A stretch of 62,065 nucleotides of DNA from Methylobacterium hispanicum (lineage in GTDB: Bacteria; Pseudomonadota; Alphaproteobacteria; Rhizobiales; Beijerinckiaceae): the NCBI RefSeq assembly GCF_022179285.1, contig NZ_BPQO01000036.1, positions 1 through 62,065 of the forward strand, written 5' to 3'. Below the pieces are notes generated by a model, which had not been told where the DNA came from, made no database searches, and saw only the letters and a program-made list of their open reading frames with translations. The position numbers and the translations under genes are program-made. Positions 8,337 to 17,966 of this stretch are shown here, piece by piece (position 1 is the stretch's first letter; each line of letters opens with the position of its first letter).

Positions 8337-9491
8337 TTAGGCCGCGCTGGCCCTTGCGCGCAAGCGGCGTGCCGGTCTCGGGCGGATGTCCATCGGGTTG
8401 CCGCGCCAGACCACGGCGTTGCGCATCCAGGCGCGCGCCCAGAGCAGCGGGATCATCGCGTCGCGCACGAGGAAGCAGACGAGGAGGCGCGGTGAGCGCT
8501 GCCAGCCGGCGCGGGCCGCCAGCGCGTACTCGGCGCCGTAGAAGATCGCGGCGAGCGCGCCGATCCCGGCCCAGGCCTGCGCGGTGCCCGCGAGGCAGCC
8601 GGCGAGGAGGAACGGTGCCAGCACCCCGCTCGCGATCTCCGGCGCGAAGAAGAGCGGGAAGGTCACTCGCCGCAGACGCGCCCAGCGCAGCTGGCGCGAC
8701 CAGACCTCCCGGCGTCGGCGCGGGCCGAGCGGCTGCTCGAACGGGGCCGGCACGAGGTGGACCCGGCGCCCGGCCGCCCGGACCAGCTTCGTCGCGGCCG
8801 CGTCCTCGGCGATCTCCGCGGCGAGCGCGCGGATCCCGCCGTGGCGCTCCAGGAAGGGCCGGTGCCAGAGCATGCTCTTGCCCTGCGCGAAGCCGAGCCC
8901 CAGCGCCTCGCCCGTATACTGCCAGCGCGCCTGGAGCGTGTTGAGGAAGGCGCACTCGACCTCGGCCCAGAGATTGCCAGGCCGTGCCCCGATCGGCGTC
9001 GAGCAGACGAGGCCGGTGTCGGGCCGCCACGCCGCCTGCATCTGCTGGAGGTAGTCGGGCGGCATCAGCACGTTGGAATCGGCCAGCACGATCCAGTCGT
9101 GGCGCGCCGCCTCCCAGCCCCGCACGCAATTGTTGAGCTTCGGGTTGTCGCTGACGCGCTCGTCGCCGATCACCACCCGGGCCGGCACCGCGGGGTGCGC
9201 GTCGATGAGGCGATGGACGAGCGGCAGGACCGGATCGCCCGCGTCGGCCACGCAGAAGACGACCTCGTAGGCGGGATAGTCGAGGCGGAGGCCGCGGGTC
9301 AGCGTCTCCTCGCTGAAGGTCTCCACGCCGCAGACCGGGCGCACCAGCGAGACCGGGGCGCCGGCCGGGAAGGCGGAGGGCCCGCGCAGCCGGCCGATAC
9401 GCCGGGCGGCGATGCCGAAGCTCGCGAGGTTGACCAGGGTGAGCAGGCTGCAGAACGCCAGGGCCAGCGCGGTTGCGTTCGCCTCGATCAT
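8337..9491 (-). CDS. Ceramide glucosyltransferase-like GT21 family glycosyltransferase
   Basis: A 384-residue membrane glycosyltransferase. An N-terminal membrane helix (residues about 7-27) is followed by a GT-A domain with ADAGDP, LADSNV and AEDAAATKLV acidic motifs and a (Q/R)xxRW-like motif in SRQLRWARLRR. Two to three hydrophobic segments follow near the C-terminus. This is the GT21 architecture of ceramide glucosyltransferase and HpnI. It is a paralogue of hpnI at 45401 in this same window, so two lipid-glycosylating enzymes of one family are encoded. The acceptor here is unknown (a ceramide, a hopanoid or a related lipid). Its likely operon partner is the downstream glutamine amidotransferase. 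Confidence 0.72.
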   Translation of the reverse strand: MIEANATALALAFCSLLTLVNLASFGIAARRIGRLRGPSAFPAGAPVSLVRPVCGVETFSEETLTRGLRLDYPAYEVVFCVADAGDPVLPLVHRLIDAHPAVPARVVIGDERVSDNPKLNNCVRGWEAARHDWIVLADSNVLMPPDYLQQMQAAWRPDTGLVCSTPIGARPGNLWAEVECAFLNTLQARWQYTGEALGLGFAQGKSMLWHRPFLERHGGIRALAAEIAEDAAATKLVRAAGRRVHLVPAPFEQPLGPRRRREVWSRQLRWARLRRVTFPLFFAPEIASGVLAPFLLAGCLAGTAQAWAGIGALAAIFYGAEYALAARAGWQRSPRLLVCFLVRDAMIPLLWARAWMRNAVVWRGNPMDIRPRPARRLRARASAA

Positions 9492-9605
9492 GCGGCTGTG
9501 GTCCCCGTGCTGGCCGCGACCTGCCGCCGCGCCGTTGCGCAGCCCCCTAACAGTCGCGCCGTATCAGTCTTATGACGGGCACGTTCCCTGCGGTGCCGGA
9601 CCCGG

Positions 9606-10511
9606 ATGATCCCGCCGATCGTGTTCCACCCGGCCTACGAGGCCAGCCTGCCGGACGGCCACCGCTTCCCCATGCGGAAATACGGCCGTCTCGCGGAGGT
9701 GGTGGCCGAGCGGGGGCTGGCGCCGCTCGGCTTCGTGCAGCCGGAGCCCGCCTCGGCGGCGCTGCTCGCGCAGGCGCACGCGCCCGCCTACATCGATGCG
9801 GTGCTGGCGCACGCCGTGCCGCGCGCGGTCGAGCGGGCCATCGGCCTGCCGGCGGACGAGACGGTGGTCCGGCGCTCGCGCGCCTCGGTCGGCGGCACGC
9901 TGCTCGCCGCGCGCCTCGCGCTCGCCGAGGGGCTCGCCGGCAGCACGGCCGGCGGCAGCCACCATGCCCGGCGCGAGCAGGGGGCGGGCTTCTGCGTGTT
10001 CAACGACGTGGCGGTGGCGGCGCGCGCCCTCCGGCACGAGGGCGCGATCACCCGGGCGCTGGTGGTCGATCTCGACGTGCACCAGGGCGACGGCACCGCC
10101 GACTGCCTCGCCTACGCGCCGGACCTGTTCACCCTGTCGGTCCATTGCGAGCGGAACTACCCGACCCAGAAGATCCCGGGCGACCTCGACATCGGGCTGC
10201 CGGACGGGATGGAGGACGCGGCCTATCTCGAGGTGCTCGCCGGGCGCCTGCCCGCGCTCCTCGACGCGCTGCGGCCGGACCTCGTCTTCTACAACGCCGG
10301 CGTCGATCCGCACCGCGACGACCGGCTCGGTCGCCTCGCGCTGAGCGACGACGGGCTCTACGCCCGCGACCGCTACGTGGTGGGCCAGGCGCGGGCACGG
10401 GGCATCCCGCTCGTGGCGGTGATCGGCGGCGGCTACACCCACGACGTGGACGCCCTCGCCGCGCGCCACGCCCTCGTGTTCCAGGCTCTGGCCGCCGTGG
10501 CCGAGACGTGA
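9606..10511 (+). CDS. Histone deacetylase family amidohydrolase
   Basis: A 301-residue protein of the arginase/deacetylase fold. Class II HDAC-like motifs are visible: GGSHHARREQGAGFCVFND (His-His charge relay and FN), DLDVHQGDGT (zinc ligands Asp and His), and YNAGVDPHRDDRLG (second zinc Asp). Bacterial members deacetylate acetylated polyamines, acetoin-related compounds or protein lysines; the substrate here is not determined. It diverges from the GT21 gene across a 114-nt gap. Start is ATG 9606, directly before the typical N-terminus (IVFHPAYE). Confidence 0.85.
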   Translation: MIPPIVFHPAYEASLPDGHRFPMRKYGRLAEVVAERGLAPLGFVQPEPASAALLAQAHAPAYIDAVLAHAVPRAVERAIGLPADETVVRRSRASVGGTLLAARLALAEGLAGSTAGGSHHARREQGAGFCVFNDVAVAARALRHEGAITRALVVDLDVHQGDGTADCLAYAPDLFTLSVHCERNYPTQKIPGDLDIGLPDGMEDAAYLEVLAGRLPALLDALRPDLVFYNAGVDPHRDDRLGRLALSDDGLYARDRYVVGQARARGIPLVAVIGGGYTHDVDALAARHALVFQALAAVAET

Positions 10512-10630
10512 CGCGGCCGGAATGAATCGGGGACGGGGCCCGCGCTTAAACCTTTTGTGAAGCGTGCGGCGCACAATCGACCTGTCGCGCCGAGGCGGCG
10601 GCGCGCCGGTTCGACTGTTGAGTGGCGGCG

Positions 10631-10807
10631 ATGCTCGGACGGATCTGGGACGGCATGAAGGTGACGCTCGCGCTGCTGGCGATGATCGCCGCGGCCCTGA
10701 TCTCCGCCGACAAGCTCGATCACGGACGGCGGGATGCCGCCCGCCCAGGAGACGTCGCGCGGCAGGCGACGGAACCGGCGGTCACCGGCTCCGTCGGCAG
10801 GCGCTGA
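10631..10807 (+). CDS. Small single-pass membrane protein, hypothetical
   Basis: A 58-residue ORF with one hydrophobic helix (KVTLALLAMIAAALISA, residues about 9-25) and a polar tail. No homologous family is recognised. The reading frame has coding-like third-position GC and sits in an otherwise empty gap, and it converges on the next gene with a 13-nt spacing. The ATG at 10631 places the helix near the N-terminus; an upstream GTG at 10622 is possible. Existence is plausible rather than certain. Confidence 0.45.
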   Translation: MLGRIWDGMKVTLALLAMIAAALISADKLDHGRRDAARPGDVARQATEPAVTGSVGRR

Positions 10808-10820
10808 GGCGGCGCGCGCC

Positions 10821-11093
10821 TCAGTAGCTGTAATCGCGCCGGGGATAGCCGCGCTGCCCGTAGCCGGGATCGCGCACGCGGGAGCCGTAATCGACGTCGC
10901 GCCGCGCCTGACGTTTGGCGAGCGCACGGCCGGCGAGGCAGCCCGCGACCGCCCCGACCACGCCGCGCTCGGCGAGATAGTGTCCGGCCACGCCGCCGAT
11001 GATGGCGCCCTTGATGCAGCCCTTGGCCTCCGCAGCGCCGACGCTCATGAGCGTCATGATCGCGATGGCCGACGCCCTGACGGCGATGCGCAT
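10821..11093 (-). CDS. Small secreted glycine-zipper protein
   Basis: A 90-residue protein with a signal peptide (residues 1 to about 23, ending AEAKG) and a short glycine-zipper hydrophobic stretch (IKGAIIGGVAGHYLAERG then GAVAGCLAGRAL) typical of small outer-membrane or periplasmic proteins of Rhizobiales. The C-terminus is Arg/Tyr-rich. Two cysteines (positions 26 and 52) could pair. An exact EcfG-type promoter lies 30 nt upstream of the ATG, so it is probably a general-stress protein. Molecular role unknown. Confidence 0.65.
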   Translation of the reverse strand: MRIAVRASAIAIMTLMSVGAAEAKGCIKGAIIGGVAGHYLAERGVVGAVAGCLAGRALAKRQARRDVDYGSRVRDPGYGQRGYPRRDYSY

Positions 11094-11123
11094 GGTGTTC
11101 TCCCAGATGAAGTGCCCGGGAGA

Positions 11124-11148
11124 AACGGCGCTACCGCCGCCGCGTTCC
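11124..11148 (-). promoter_or_regulatory. EcfG-type general-stress promoter for the glycine-zipper gene
   Basis: On the minus strand GGAAC (11148-11144), 16 nt, then CGTT (11127-11124): an exact consensus match. The ATG of the glycine-zipper protein is 30 nt further on. Sequence match is direct; use by EcfG is inferred. Confidence 0.62.
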
Positions 11149-11194
11149 TGAGGCGCGCGGCGCTCCCGCGGAATGGGAGTGCCGCGCCACCGCT

Positions 11195-12397
<1,203 letters not shown>

Positions 12398-12587
12398 GGG
12401 GATTTGCTCCGGGGTCTCGAAATCTTGCGGCGGCCGCGGGTCCGCGGCGGCGGGACCCTAGGGGCGGGGGCCTGAGCCGGCAAGATGCTGCCGGACGTGC
12501 GGAACACCACATGCCACGCGCAGCGAGCAGGGCTCCCGTGCCGCGGTTCCCCTCGCGATCGGGCAGGCGCGGCCTCATCTTGGAGCG

Positions 12588-13622
12588 ATGCTGCCCCTCT
12601 CCGTCCTCGACCTCTCCTTCGTGAATGCCGGCGCCACGCCCGCCGACGCGCTGCAGGACAGCCTCGCGCTCGCCCGGCACGTGGATGGCCTGGGCTACCA
12701 CCGCTACTGGCTCGCCGAGCACCACGCCCTCGCCTCGGTCGCGAGCCCCGCGCCCGAGATCATGATCGGGCAGATCGCGGCGGCGACGCGGTACCTTCGG
12801 GTCGGCTCCGGGGGCATCATGCTGCCGAACCACGCTCCCCTGATGGTGGCCGAGCGCTTCAAGCTGCTCGAAGCCCTGTTCCCGGGCCGCATCGATCTCG
12901 GTCTGGGGCGCGCGCCGGGCACGGACGGCATCACGGCGCGGGCGCTGCGTCGCCGGGAGGTGCCGTCCGAGGGCGACGACTTCCTCGACCGGCTGCAGGA
13001 ACTCCTGCTCTGGGGCGGCGGCGGGTTCCCGCCCGGCCACCCGTTCGGGACGATCACGGTGATGCCCGCGGGCGTGCCGCTGCCGCCGGTCTTCCTGCTG
13101 GGGTCCTCCGACTACAGCGGGGCGCTCTCGGCCCGGATCGGCTGCGGCTTCGCCTTCGCGCAGCATTTCGGCAGCTCCGACGCGGCCGAGGTCCTGCGGG
13201 CCTATCGCCGACAGTTCCAGCCCTCGCGCCTGGGCGAGCGGCCGCACGCCATCCTGGCGCTCGCAGCGGTGTGCGCCGAGACCGACGCGGAGGCCGAGCG
13301 GCTCGCCATGAGCGCGCGGCTGGCGACCCTGCGCCGCGAGCGCGGCGCCTACGGCCCGATCCCGAGCCTCGCGGAGGCGGAGAACCATCCCTACACGGAA
13401 TCCGATCGCCTGCGGATGGAGCGCGGGCGGGCGCGCCTGCATGTCGGCTCGCCCGAGACCTTGCGGGCGAAGCTCACGGCGCTCGCCGCGGAGGCGGAGG
13501 CCGACGAGATCATGATCGTGTCGAGCATCCACGATCAGGCGGCGCGGCGGCGCTCCTACATGCTGATCGCCGAGGCGTGGGGCTTGTCGGTCCGGCCCGA
13601 CCCCGGCGACCGTTCGGGCTGA
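12588..13622 (+). CDS. LLM class flavin-dependent oxidoreductase (luciferase-like)
   Basis: A 344-residue TIM-barrel protein of the bacterial luciferase-like monooxygenase family. Typical features are the N-terminal LSVLDLSFV strand, YHRYWLAEHHA (family His-His), VGSGGIMLPNHAPLMVAERF and RIDLGLGRAPGTD. Members use FMNH2 or F420; the alphaproteobacterial 'MsnO8-like' group with this start uses FMN by inference. The substrate is unknown. Stands alone; the stop is only 4 nt from the end of the convergent small gene. Confidence 0.82.
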   Translation: MLPLSVLDLSFVNAGATPADALQDSLALARHVDGLGYHRYWLAEHHALASVASPAPEIMIGQIAAATRYLRVGSGGIMLPNHAPLMVAERFKLLEALFPGRIDLGLGRAPGTDGITARALRRREVPSEGDDFLDRLQELLLWGGGGFPPGHPFGTITVMPAGVPLPPVFLLGSSDYSGALSARIGCGFAFAQHFGSSDAAEVLRAYRRQFQPSRLGERPHAILALAAVCAETDAEAERLAMSARLATLRRERGAYGPIPSLAEAENHPYTESDRLRMERGRARLHVGSPETLRAKLTALAAEAEADEIMIVSSIHDQAARRRSYMLIAEAWGLSVRPDPGDRSG

Positions 13623-13626
13623 TCGC

Positions 13627-13905
13627 CTACCAGCGGCAGACGCGGCGCGGCCCGTATGGCGTCGGGCGCAGGAAGCAGCGGCGGCCGTAGAAGCCGCGCG
13701 GCGGCCCGGCGAACGGGCGGCAGCGCCCGTAGGGCCCGCGCGCCCAGCCGGGGCCGCAGCCCTGCGCCACCGTCTCGATCGGAGCCTGATCCGCGAGGCC
13801 CGAGGCCGAGCCGATCCCGAGCGGCGCCGCCTGGGCGTTGGAGCCGGCGCCGAGGCCGCCAAGCGTCAGGGCGGCGGCAAGGCCGAGGAGAGTCCTTCTG
13901 GACAT
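13627..13905 (-). CDS. Small secreted GCG/CRPN-type protein
   Basis: A 92-residue protein. A twin-arginine-like start (MSRRTLLGLAAALTL) forms an export signal. After it come GCGPGWARGPYGRCRP and a Cys/Arg/Pro-rich tail (RRCFLRPTPYGPRRVCRW). The GCG followed by WxRGPYGRCRP pattern is the small-protein family common in Methylobacterium and Bradyrhizobium, often annotated GCG_CRPN. Four cysteines could form disulfides in the periplasm. I chose the ATG at 13905, where the signal begins; an upstream in-frame ATG at 13956 is less likely. Function unknown. Confidence 0.65.
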   Translation of the reverse strand: MSRRTLLGLAAALTLGGLGAGSNAQAAPLGIGSASGLADQAPIETVAQGCGPGWARGPYGRCRPFAGPPRGFYGRRCFLRPTPYGPRRVCRW

Positions 13906-14056
13906 CTGCGTTGTCCTCCTGTGGTCCGATCGGCGCAATGTCGCGGAAAGCGACACCTTGACCGTGTGCCGATCTAGGACGCTCGCTCCCTGTCGGAAGA
14001 TTGGCGGCAGATGACGTTTTCGACAGGTTCGGGGGACCGTTCGCCTGAACGGCCTC

Positions 14057-14088
14057 CGCGCCCGTCCTCGCTTGGCGAGCCGGGCGCG
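14057..14088 (-). terminator. Strong GC hairpin downstream of the small secreted protein gene
   Basis: CGCGCCCG (14057-14064) pairs with CGGGCGCG (14081-14088), with an inner CTCG/CGAG pairing. It lies just past the stop of the gene at 14101-14370. There is no T tract on the minus strand, so it may be a 3'-end stabilising hairpin rather than an intrinsic terminator. Confidence 0.35.
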
Positions 14089-14100
14089 AAGGCGTGCCGC

Positions 14101-14370
14101 TCAACGGTGGCGACGGTGGCGGCTGTGCTTGCGCCGGCCGGGCAGGTCGGTGCGGTAGGCGCGCCGGCCAGGGTCGATCCCGAGGGCGCCGTTGACCGTG
14201 CCGACAGCGCCGCCGACGGCGCCGCCCACGACCCCGCCGACCGGGCCGCCGACGCGGTTGCCCTCGGCCGCGCCGCGGTTGACGCCGCCGACGAGGCCCT
14301 GGGCCTGGGCGATGCCGCCGAGGGCGAGGGTCGAGACCGCGAGCGTCGCGGCGACGAGGAAGTGCTTCAT
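14101..14370 (-). CDS. Small secreted glycine-rich (glycine-zipper) protein
   Basis: An 89-residue protein. A signal peptide covers residues 1 to about 23 (MKHFLVAATLAVSTLALGG, ending AQA). The mature part has a run of GxxxG repeats (VGGPVGGVVGGAVGGAVG), as in glycine-zipper envelope proteins, and a basic His/Arg tail (RRKHSRHRRHR). It is similar in build to the protein at 10821-11093, but no EcfG motif was found upstream. Probably envelope associated; no function assigned. Confidence 0.6.
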   Translation of the reverse strand: MKHFLVAATLAVSTLALGGIAQAQGLVGGVNRGAAEGNRVGGPVGGVVGGAVGGAVGTVNGALGIDPGRRAYRTDLPGRRKHSRHRRHR

Positions 14371-14752
14371 GGCGGTGTCCTCTCGTTGCTGGCGTGCTCC
14401 GTACCGGCCACCTGACCGCGCGGGAGCGCGCCTTCGTCAACGGTCAAGCTCGCCGTTGGTGGCAGCCGTGCGGGCGGGATTTCTGCGGAGCGATACCGAT
14501 TTGCGAGCTCTGGCGCGGGCGGGCGCCCGCTGGTAGAAGCCGCCCCATGCGAGTAGGCGCAGTTCTCTTCCGCGGCCGTCCGGCGACGCGAATTACGGGC
14601 CCGGCCTCCGCCTGAGTGCCGCGGGAGACGCGGCATCGCGGATGCCGGGACGCGGGATCCCCCGCACCCCTGCCGGCGCTAGCGGCGCCGGAACCGCCGA
14701 GACATGAGCCGCACGGCCCGATCGCGGGCCCGACGCCTTCCCAGGACGACCG
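14371..14752. other. 382-nt intergenic region upstream of ileS
   Basis: Divergent region between the small secreted protein gene and ileS. It must hold promoters for both. Several short GC palindromes are present (for example CGGGCGGGCGCCCG near 14516-14529 and GCCGGCGCTAGCGGCGCCGG near 14671-14690). A 22-codon ORF begins near 14547 but has no supporting feature. I see no T-box, riboswitch or recognisable gene here. Confidence 0.5.
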
Positions 14753-17728
14753 ATGAGCGACGCGACCCCCGCCGACACCGCGGCCACCCGCGACTATTCC
14801 AAGACCCTGTTCCTGCCCCGCACCGACTTCCCGATGCGCGCCGGCCTGCCGACGCGCGAGCCGCTGCTCCTCGAGCGCTGGGAGACGACGGACCTCTACG
14901 GGCAGTTGCGCGCGCGCGGTCAGGGCCGGCCGAAATTCGTGCTGCACGACGGCCCGCCCTACGCCAACGGTAACATCCACATCGGCACGGCGCTCAACAA
15001 GATCCTGAAGGACGTCATCGTCCGCTCGATGGGCGCGCTCGGCTACGAGGCCAACTACGTGCCGGGCTGGGACTGCCACGGCCTGCCGATCGAGTGGAAG
15101 ATCGAGGAGCAGTACCGCGCCAAGGGCCGCAACAAGGACGCGGTGCCGGTGATCGAGTTCCGCCAGGAATGCCGCGCCTTCGCGGCGCAGTGGCTCGACG
15201 TGCAGCGCGCGGAGTTCCAGCGCCTCGGCGTCACCGGCGATTGGGCGCACCCCTACGCCACCATGGCGTTCCCGGCGGAGGCCGCCATCGCCGACGAGCT
15301 GATGAAGTTCGCCGTCTCCGGCCAGCTCTACCGCGGCTCGAAGCCGGTGATGTGGTCGGTCGTCGAGAAGACAGCGCTCGCCGAGGCCGAGGTCGAGTAC
15401 GAGGAGCACGTCAGCGACACGATCTTCGTGGCGTTCCCGATCCGCAAGGGCGGGGCGGGGGCGCTCGCCAGCGCGCGCGTGGTGATCTGGACCACCACCC
15501 CCTGGACGATCCCCGGCAACCGCGCCGTGGCCTACTCGAAGAAGGTCGCCTACGGCCTCTACCGGGTCACGGCGGCGCCCGAGGACAACTGGGCCAGGGC
15601 CGGGGAAACCTACATCCTGGCCGACACGCTCGCGGCAGGCGTATTCAAGGCCGCGCGTGTCGAGGGCTTCGAGCGCGTCGCGGACGTGTCGCCCACGGAA
15701 CTCGCCGGGCTCACCCTCGCGCACCCGCTGGCGGACCTCGGCTACGGGTTCGACGTCCCCGTCCTCGAAGGCGACCACGTCACCGACGAGTCGGGCACCG
15801 GCTTCGTCCACACCGCGCCGAGCCACGGCCGCGAGGATTTCGAGCTCTGGATGGCGAGCGGCCGCCTGCTTCGCCAGCGCGGCATCGACACGGCGATCCC
15901 CTACACGGTCGATGCCGACAGCGTGCTCACGGAGGCCGCGCCGGGCTTCACTGGGACGCGCGTGCTCACCGCCAAGGGCGAGAAGGGCGACGCCAACAAG
16001 GCCGTGATGGCGGCGCTGACCGAGGCCGGCGCGCTGATCGCCCGCGGCGTGCTGCGCCACCAGTACCCGCATTCCTGGCGCTCGAAGAAGCCAGTGATCT
16101 TCCGCAACACGCCGCAATGGTTCATCGCCATGGACCGGCCGGTGGACAGCCTCGGCAACCGGACCCTCCGGGAGGTCGCCCTGCAGGCCATCGACGACAC
16201 CCAGTGGGTGCCGCCGCAGGGCAAGAACCGCATCACCGGCATGGTGGCCAACCGCCCGGACTGGGTGGTCTCGCGCCAGCGGGCCTGGGGCGTGCCGATC
16301 ACGGTCTTCGTCCACCGCGAGACCGGCGAGGTCCTGCGCGACGCGCGCGTCAACGCCCGCATCGTCGAGGCCTTCCGACAGGAGGGTGCGGATGCGTGGT
16401 TCACCGACGCCGACGGCGCCCGCTTCCTGGCGCCCGAGCACGATCCGGCGGCCTACGAGCGGGTGACGGACGTGCTCGACGTCTGGTTCGATTCCGGCTC
16501 CACCCACGCCTTCGTGCTGGACGATCCCGAGGCCTTCCCGGGGCTCTCCGGCGTCACGCGCCGCCGCGACGGCGGCGAGGACCGGGTGATGTATCTCGAG
16601 GGCTCGGACCAGCATCGCGGCTGGTTCCAGTCCTCGCTGCTCGAATCCTCCGGCACCCGGGGGCGGGCGCCCTACGACATCGTCCTGACCCACGGCTTCG
16701 TGCTCGACGGCAAGGGCCTGAAGATGTCGAAGTCGAAGGGCAACGTCGTAGCCCCCCAGAGCGTGATCAAGGATTCGGGCGCCGACATCCTGCGCCTGTG
16801 GGTCGCGGCCTCCGACTACACCGATGACCTGCGCATCGGCCCTGAGATCATCAAGACCTTCGCGGAGACCTATCGGAAGCTGCGCAATTCGCTCCGCTGG
16901 ATGCTGGGCTCGCTCGCCCACCGGGTCGAGGGGGACGACGTGCCGCTTTCCGAGATGCCCGAGCTGGAGCGGCTGATCCTGCATCGCCTCGCCGAGCTCG
17001 ACGCCGAGATCCGCGAGGCCTACGCGGCCTTCGACACCAAGCGGGTGGTGGCGCTGCTCAACGGCTTCATGACCGGCGACCTCTCGTCCTTCTACTTCGA
17101 CGTGCGCAAGGACGCGCTCTATTGCGACCCGCTCTCCTCGGTGCGCCGTCGGGCGTCCCTGCAGGTGATCGACGAGGCCTTCCGGCGGGCCGCGATCTGG
17201 CTCGCCCCGGTGCTCGCCTTCACGGCCGAGGAGGCGTGGCTCGACCGCTACCCCTCCGAGACCGGCTCGGTGCATCTCCAGACCCTGCCGCATACCCCGG
17301 CCGAGTGGCGCGATGACGTGCTCGCCGAGCGCTGGCAGAAGATCCGGCGGGTGCGCCGCGTGGTGACGGGCGCCCTCGAGATCGAGCGGGCGGCCAAGCG
17401 CATCGGCGCGAGCCTGGAGGCAGCCCCTCGCGTGTACGTCGCCGATCCGGATCTGCTGGCGGCGGTCGAGGGCGTCGATTTCGCCGACATCTGCATCACC
17501 TCGGATATCTCCGTCGTCGCCGGGGACGGGCCGGCCGAGGCCTTCCGCCTCGACGAGGTCCGGGGCGTCGCGGTCGAGCCGCGCCCGGCCGAGGGGCGCA
17601 AATGCGCCCGCTCCTGGCGGGTGACGCCCGAGGTCGGCCGGGACGCGGAGTATCGCGACGTCACCCCCCGCGACGCGCAGGCCCTGCGCGAGTGGGACGC
17701 CGCCCACCCGGAAGCGAGCGCGGCGTGA
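14753..17728 (+). CDS. ileS: Isoleucine--tRNA ligase
   Basis: A 991-residue class I aminoacyl-tRNA synthetase that charges tRNA-Ile. Motifs: PPYANGNIHIGTALNK (residues 68-83) is the HIGH region, here with Thr in place of the final His; an editing (CP1) domain contains WTTTPWTIPGN; the tRNA-adenylate loop KMSKSKGN starts at K657. The anticodon-binding domain follows, and the usual C-terminal zinc knuckle is not evident. The second histidine of HIGH being Thr is unusual and worth checking against close relatives. The next gene is lspA, the conserved ileS-lspA order of proteobacteria, here separated by a repeat element. Confidence 0.95.
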   Translation: MSDATPADTAATRDYSKTLFLPRTDFPMRAGLPTREPLLLERWETTDLYGQLRARGQGRPKFVLHDGPPYANGNIHIGTALNKILKDVIVRSMGALGYEANYVPGWDCHGLPIEWKIEEQYRAKGRNKDAVPVIEFRQECRAFAAQWLDVQRAEFQRLGVTGDWAHPYATMAFPAEAAIADELMKFAVSGQLYRGSKPVMWSVVEKTALAEAEVEYEEHVSDTIFVAFPIRKGGAGALASARVVIWTTTPWTIPGNRAVAYSKKVAYGLYRVTAAPEDNWARAGETYILADTLAAGVFKAARVEGFERVADVSPTELAGLTLAHPLADLGYGFDVPVLEGDHVTDESGTGFVHTAPSHGREDFELWMASGRLLRQRGIDTAIPYTVDADSVLTEAAPGFTGTRVLTAKGEKGDANKAVMAALTEAGALIARGVLRHQYPHSWRSKKPVIFRNTPQWFIAMDRPVDSLGNRTLREVALQAIDDTQWVPPQGKNRITGMVANRPDWVVSRQRAWGVPITVFVHRETGEVLRDARVNARIVEAFRQEGADAWFTDADGARFLAPEHDPAAYERVTDVLDVWFDSGSTHAFVLDDPEAFPGLSGVTRRRDGGEDRVMYLEGSDQHRGWFQSSLLESSGTRGRAPYDIVLTHGFVLDGKGLKMSKSKGNVVAPQSVIKDSGADILRLWVAASDYTDDLRIGPEIIKTFAETYRKLRNSLRWMLGSLAHRVEGDDVPLSEMPELERLILHRLAELDAEIREAYAAFDTKRVVALLNGFMTGDLSSFYFDVRKDALYCDPLSSVRRRASLQVIDEAFRRAAIWLAPVLAFTAEEAWLDRYPSETGSVHLQTLPHTPAEWRDDVLAERWQKIRRVRRVVTGALEIERAAKRIGASLEAAPRVYVADPDLLAAVEGVDFADICITSDISVVAGDGPAEAFRLDEVRGVAVEPRPAEGRKCARSWRVTPEVGRDAEYRDVTPRDAQALREWDAAHPEASAA

Positions 17729-17756
17729 TGGTCCTGCCATCCCCTGCGCGCGTCCT

Positions 17757-17946
17757 CCCTCCCCCCTCTGCGGGGGAGGGTACCCTGCGAAGCAGGGGGG
17801 GAGAGGGGAGCGGCGGTGCCGACGAGGGCTCCGCTTTGCATGAAGGCCACGCCCATATCGTAAGCTGGGGTCCCCTCTCTGCGGGACTACGTCCCGACCA
17901 ACCCCTACTGACGCAGGGGCCACCCTCCCCCGCAGAGGGGGGAGGG
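17757..17946. repeat. Inverted-repeat intergenic element between ileS and lspA
   Basis: A perfect 25-nt inverted repeat bounds the element: 17757-17781 and 17922-17946 are exact reverse complements, each a G/C run around TCTGCGGGGG or its complement. About 140 nt lie between the arms, with further short palindromes. There is no ORF and no evident target-site duplication. It looks like a MITE- or REP-like element of the kind scattered through Methylobacterium genomes, and it would put a large hairpin in an ileS-lspA transcript. Confidence 0.7.
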
Positions 17947-17966
17947 GACGCTGCGTGGGCCGGCCC

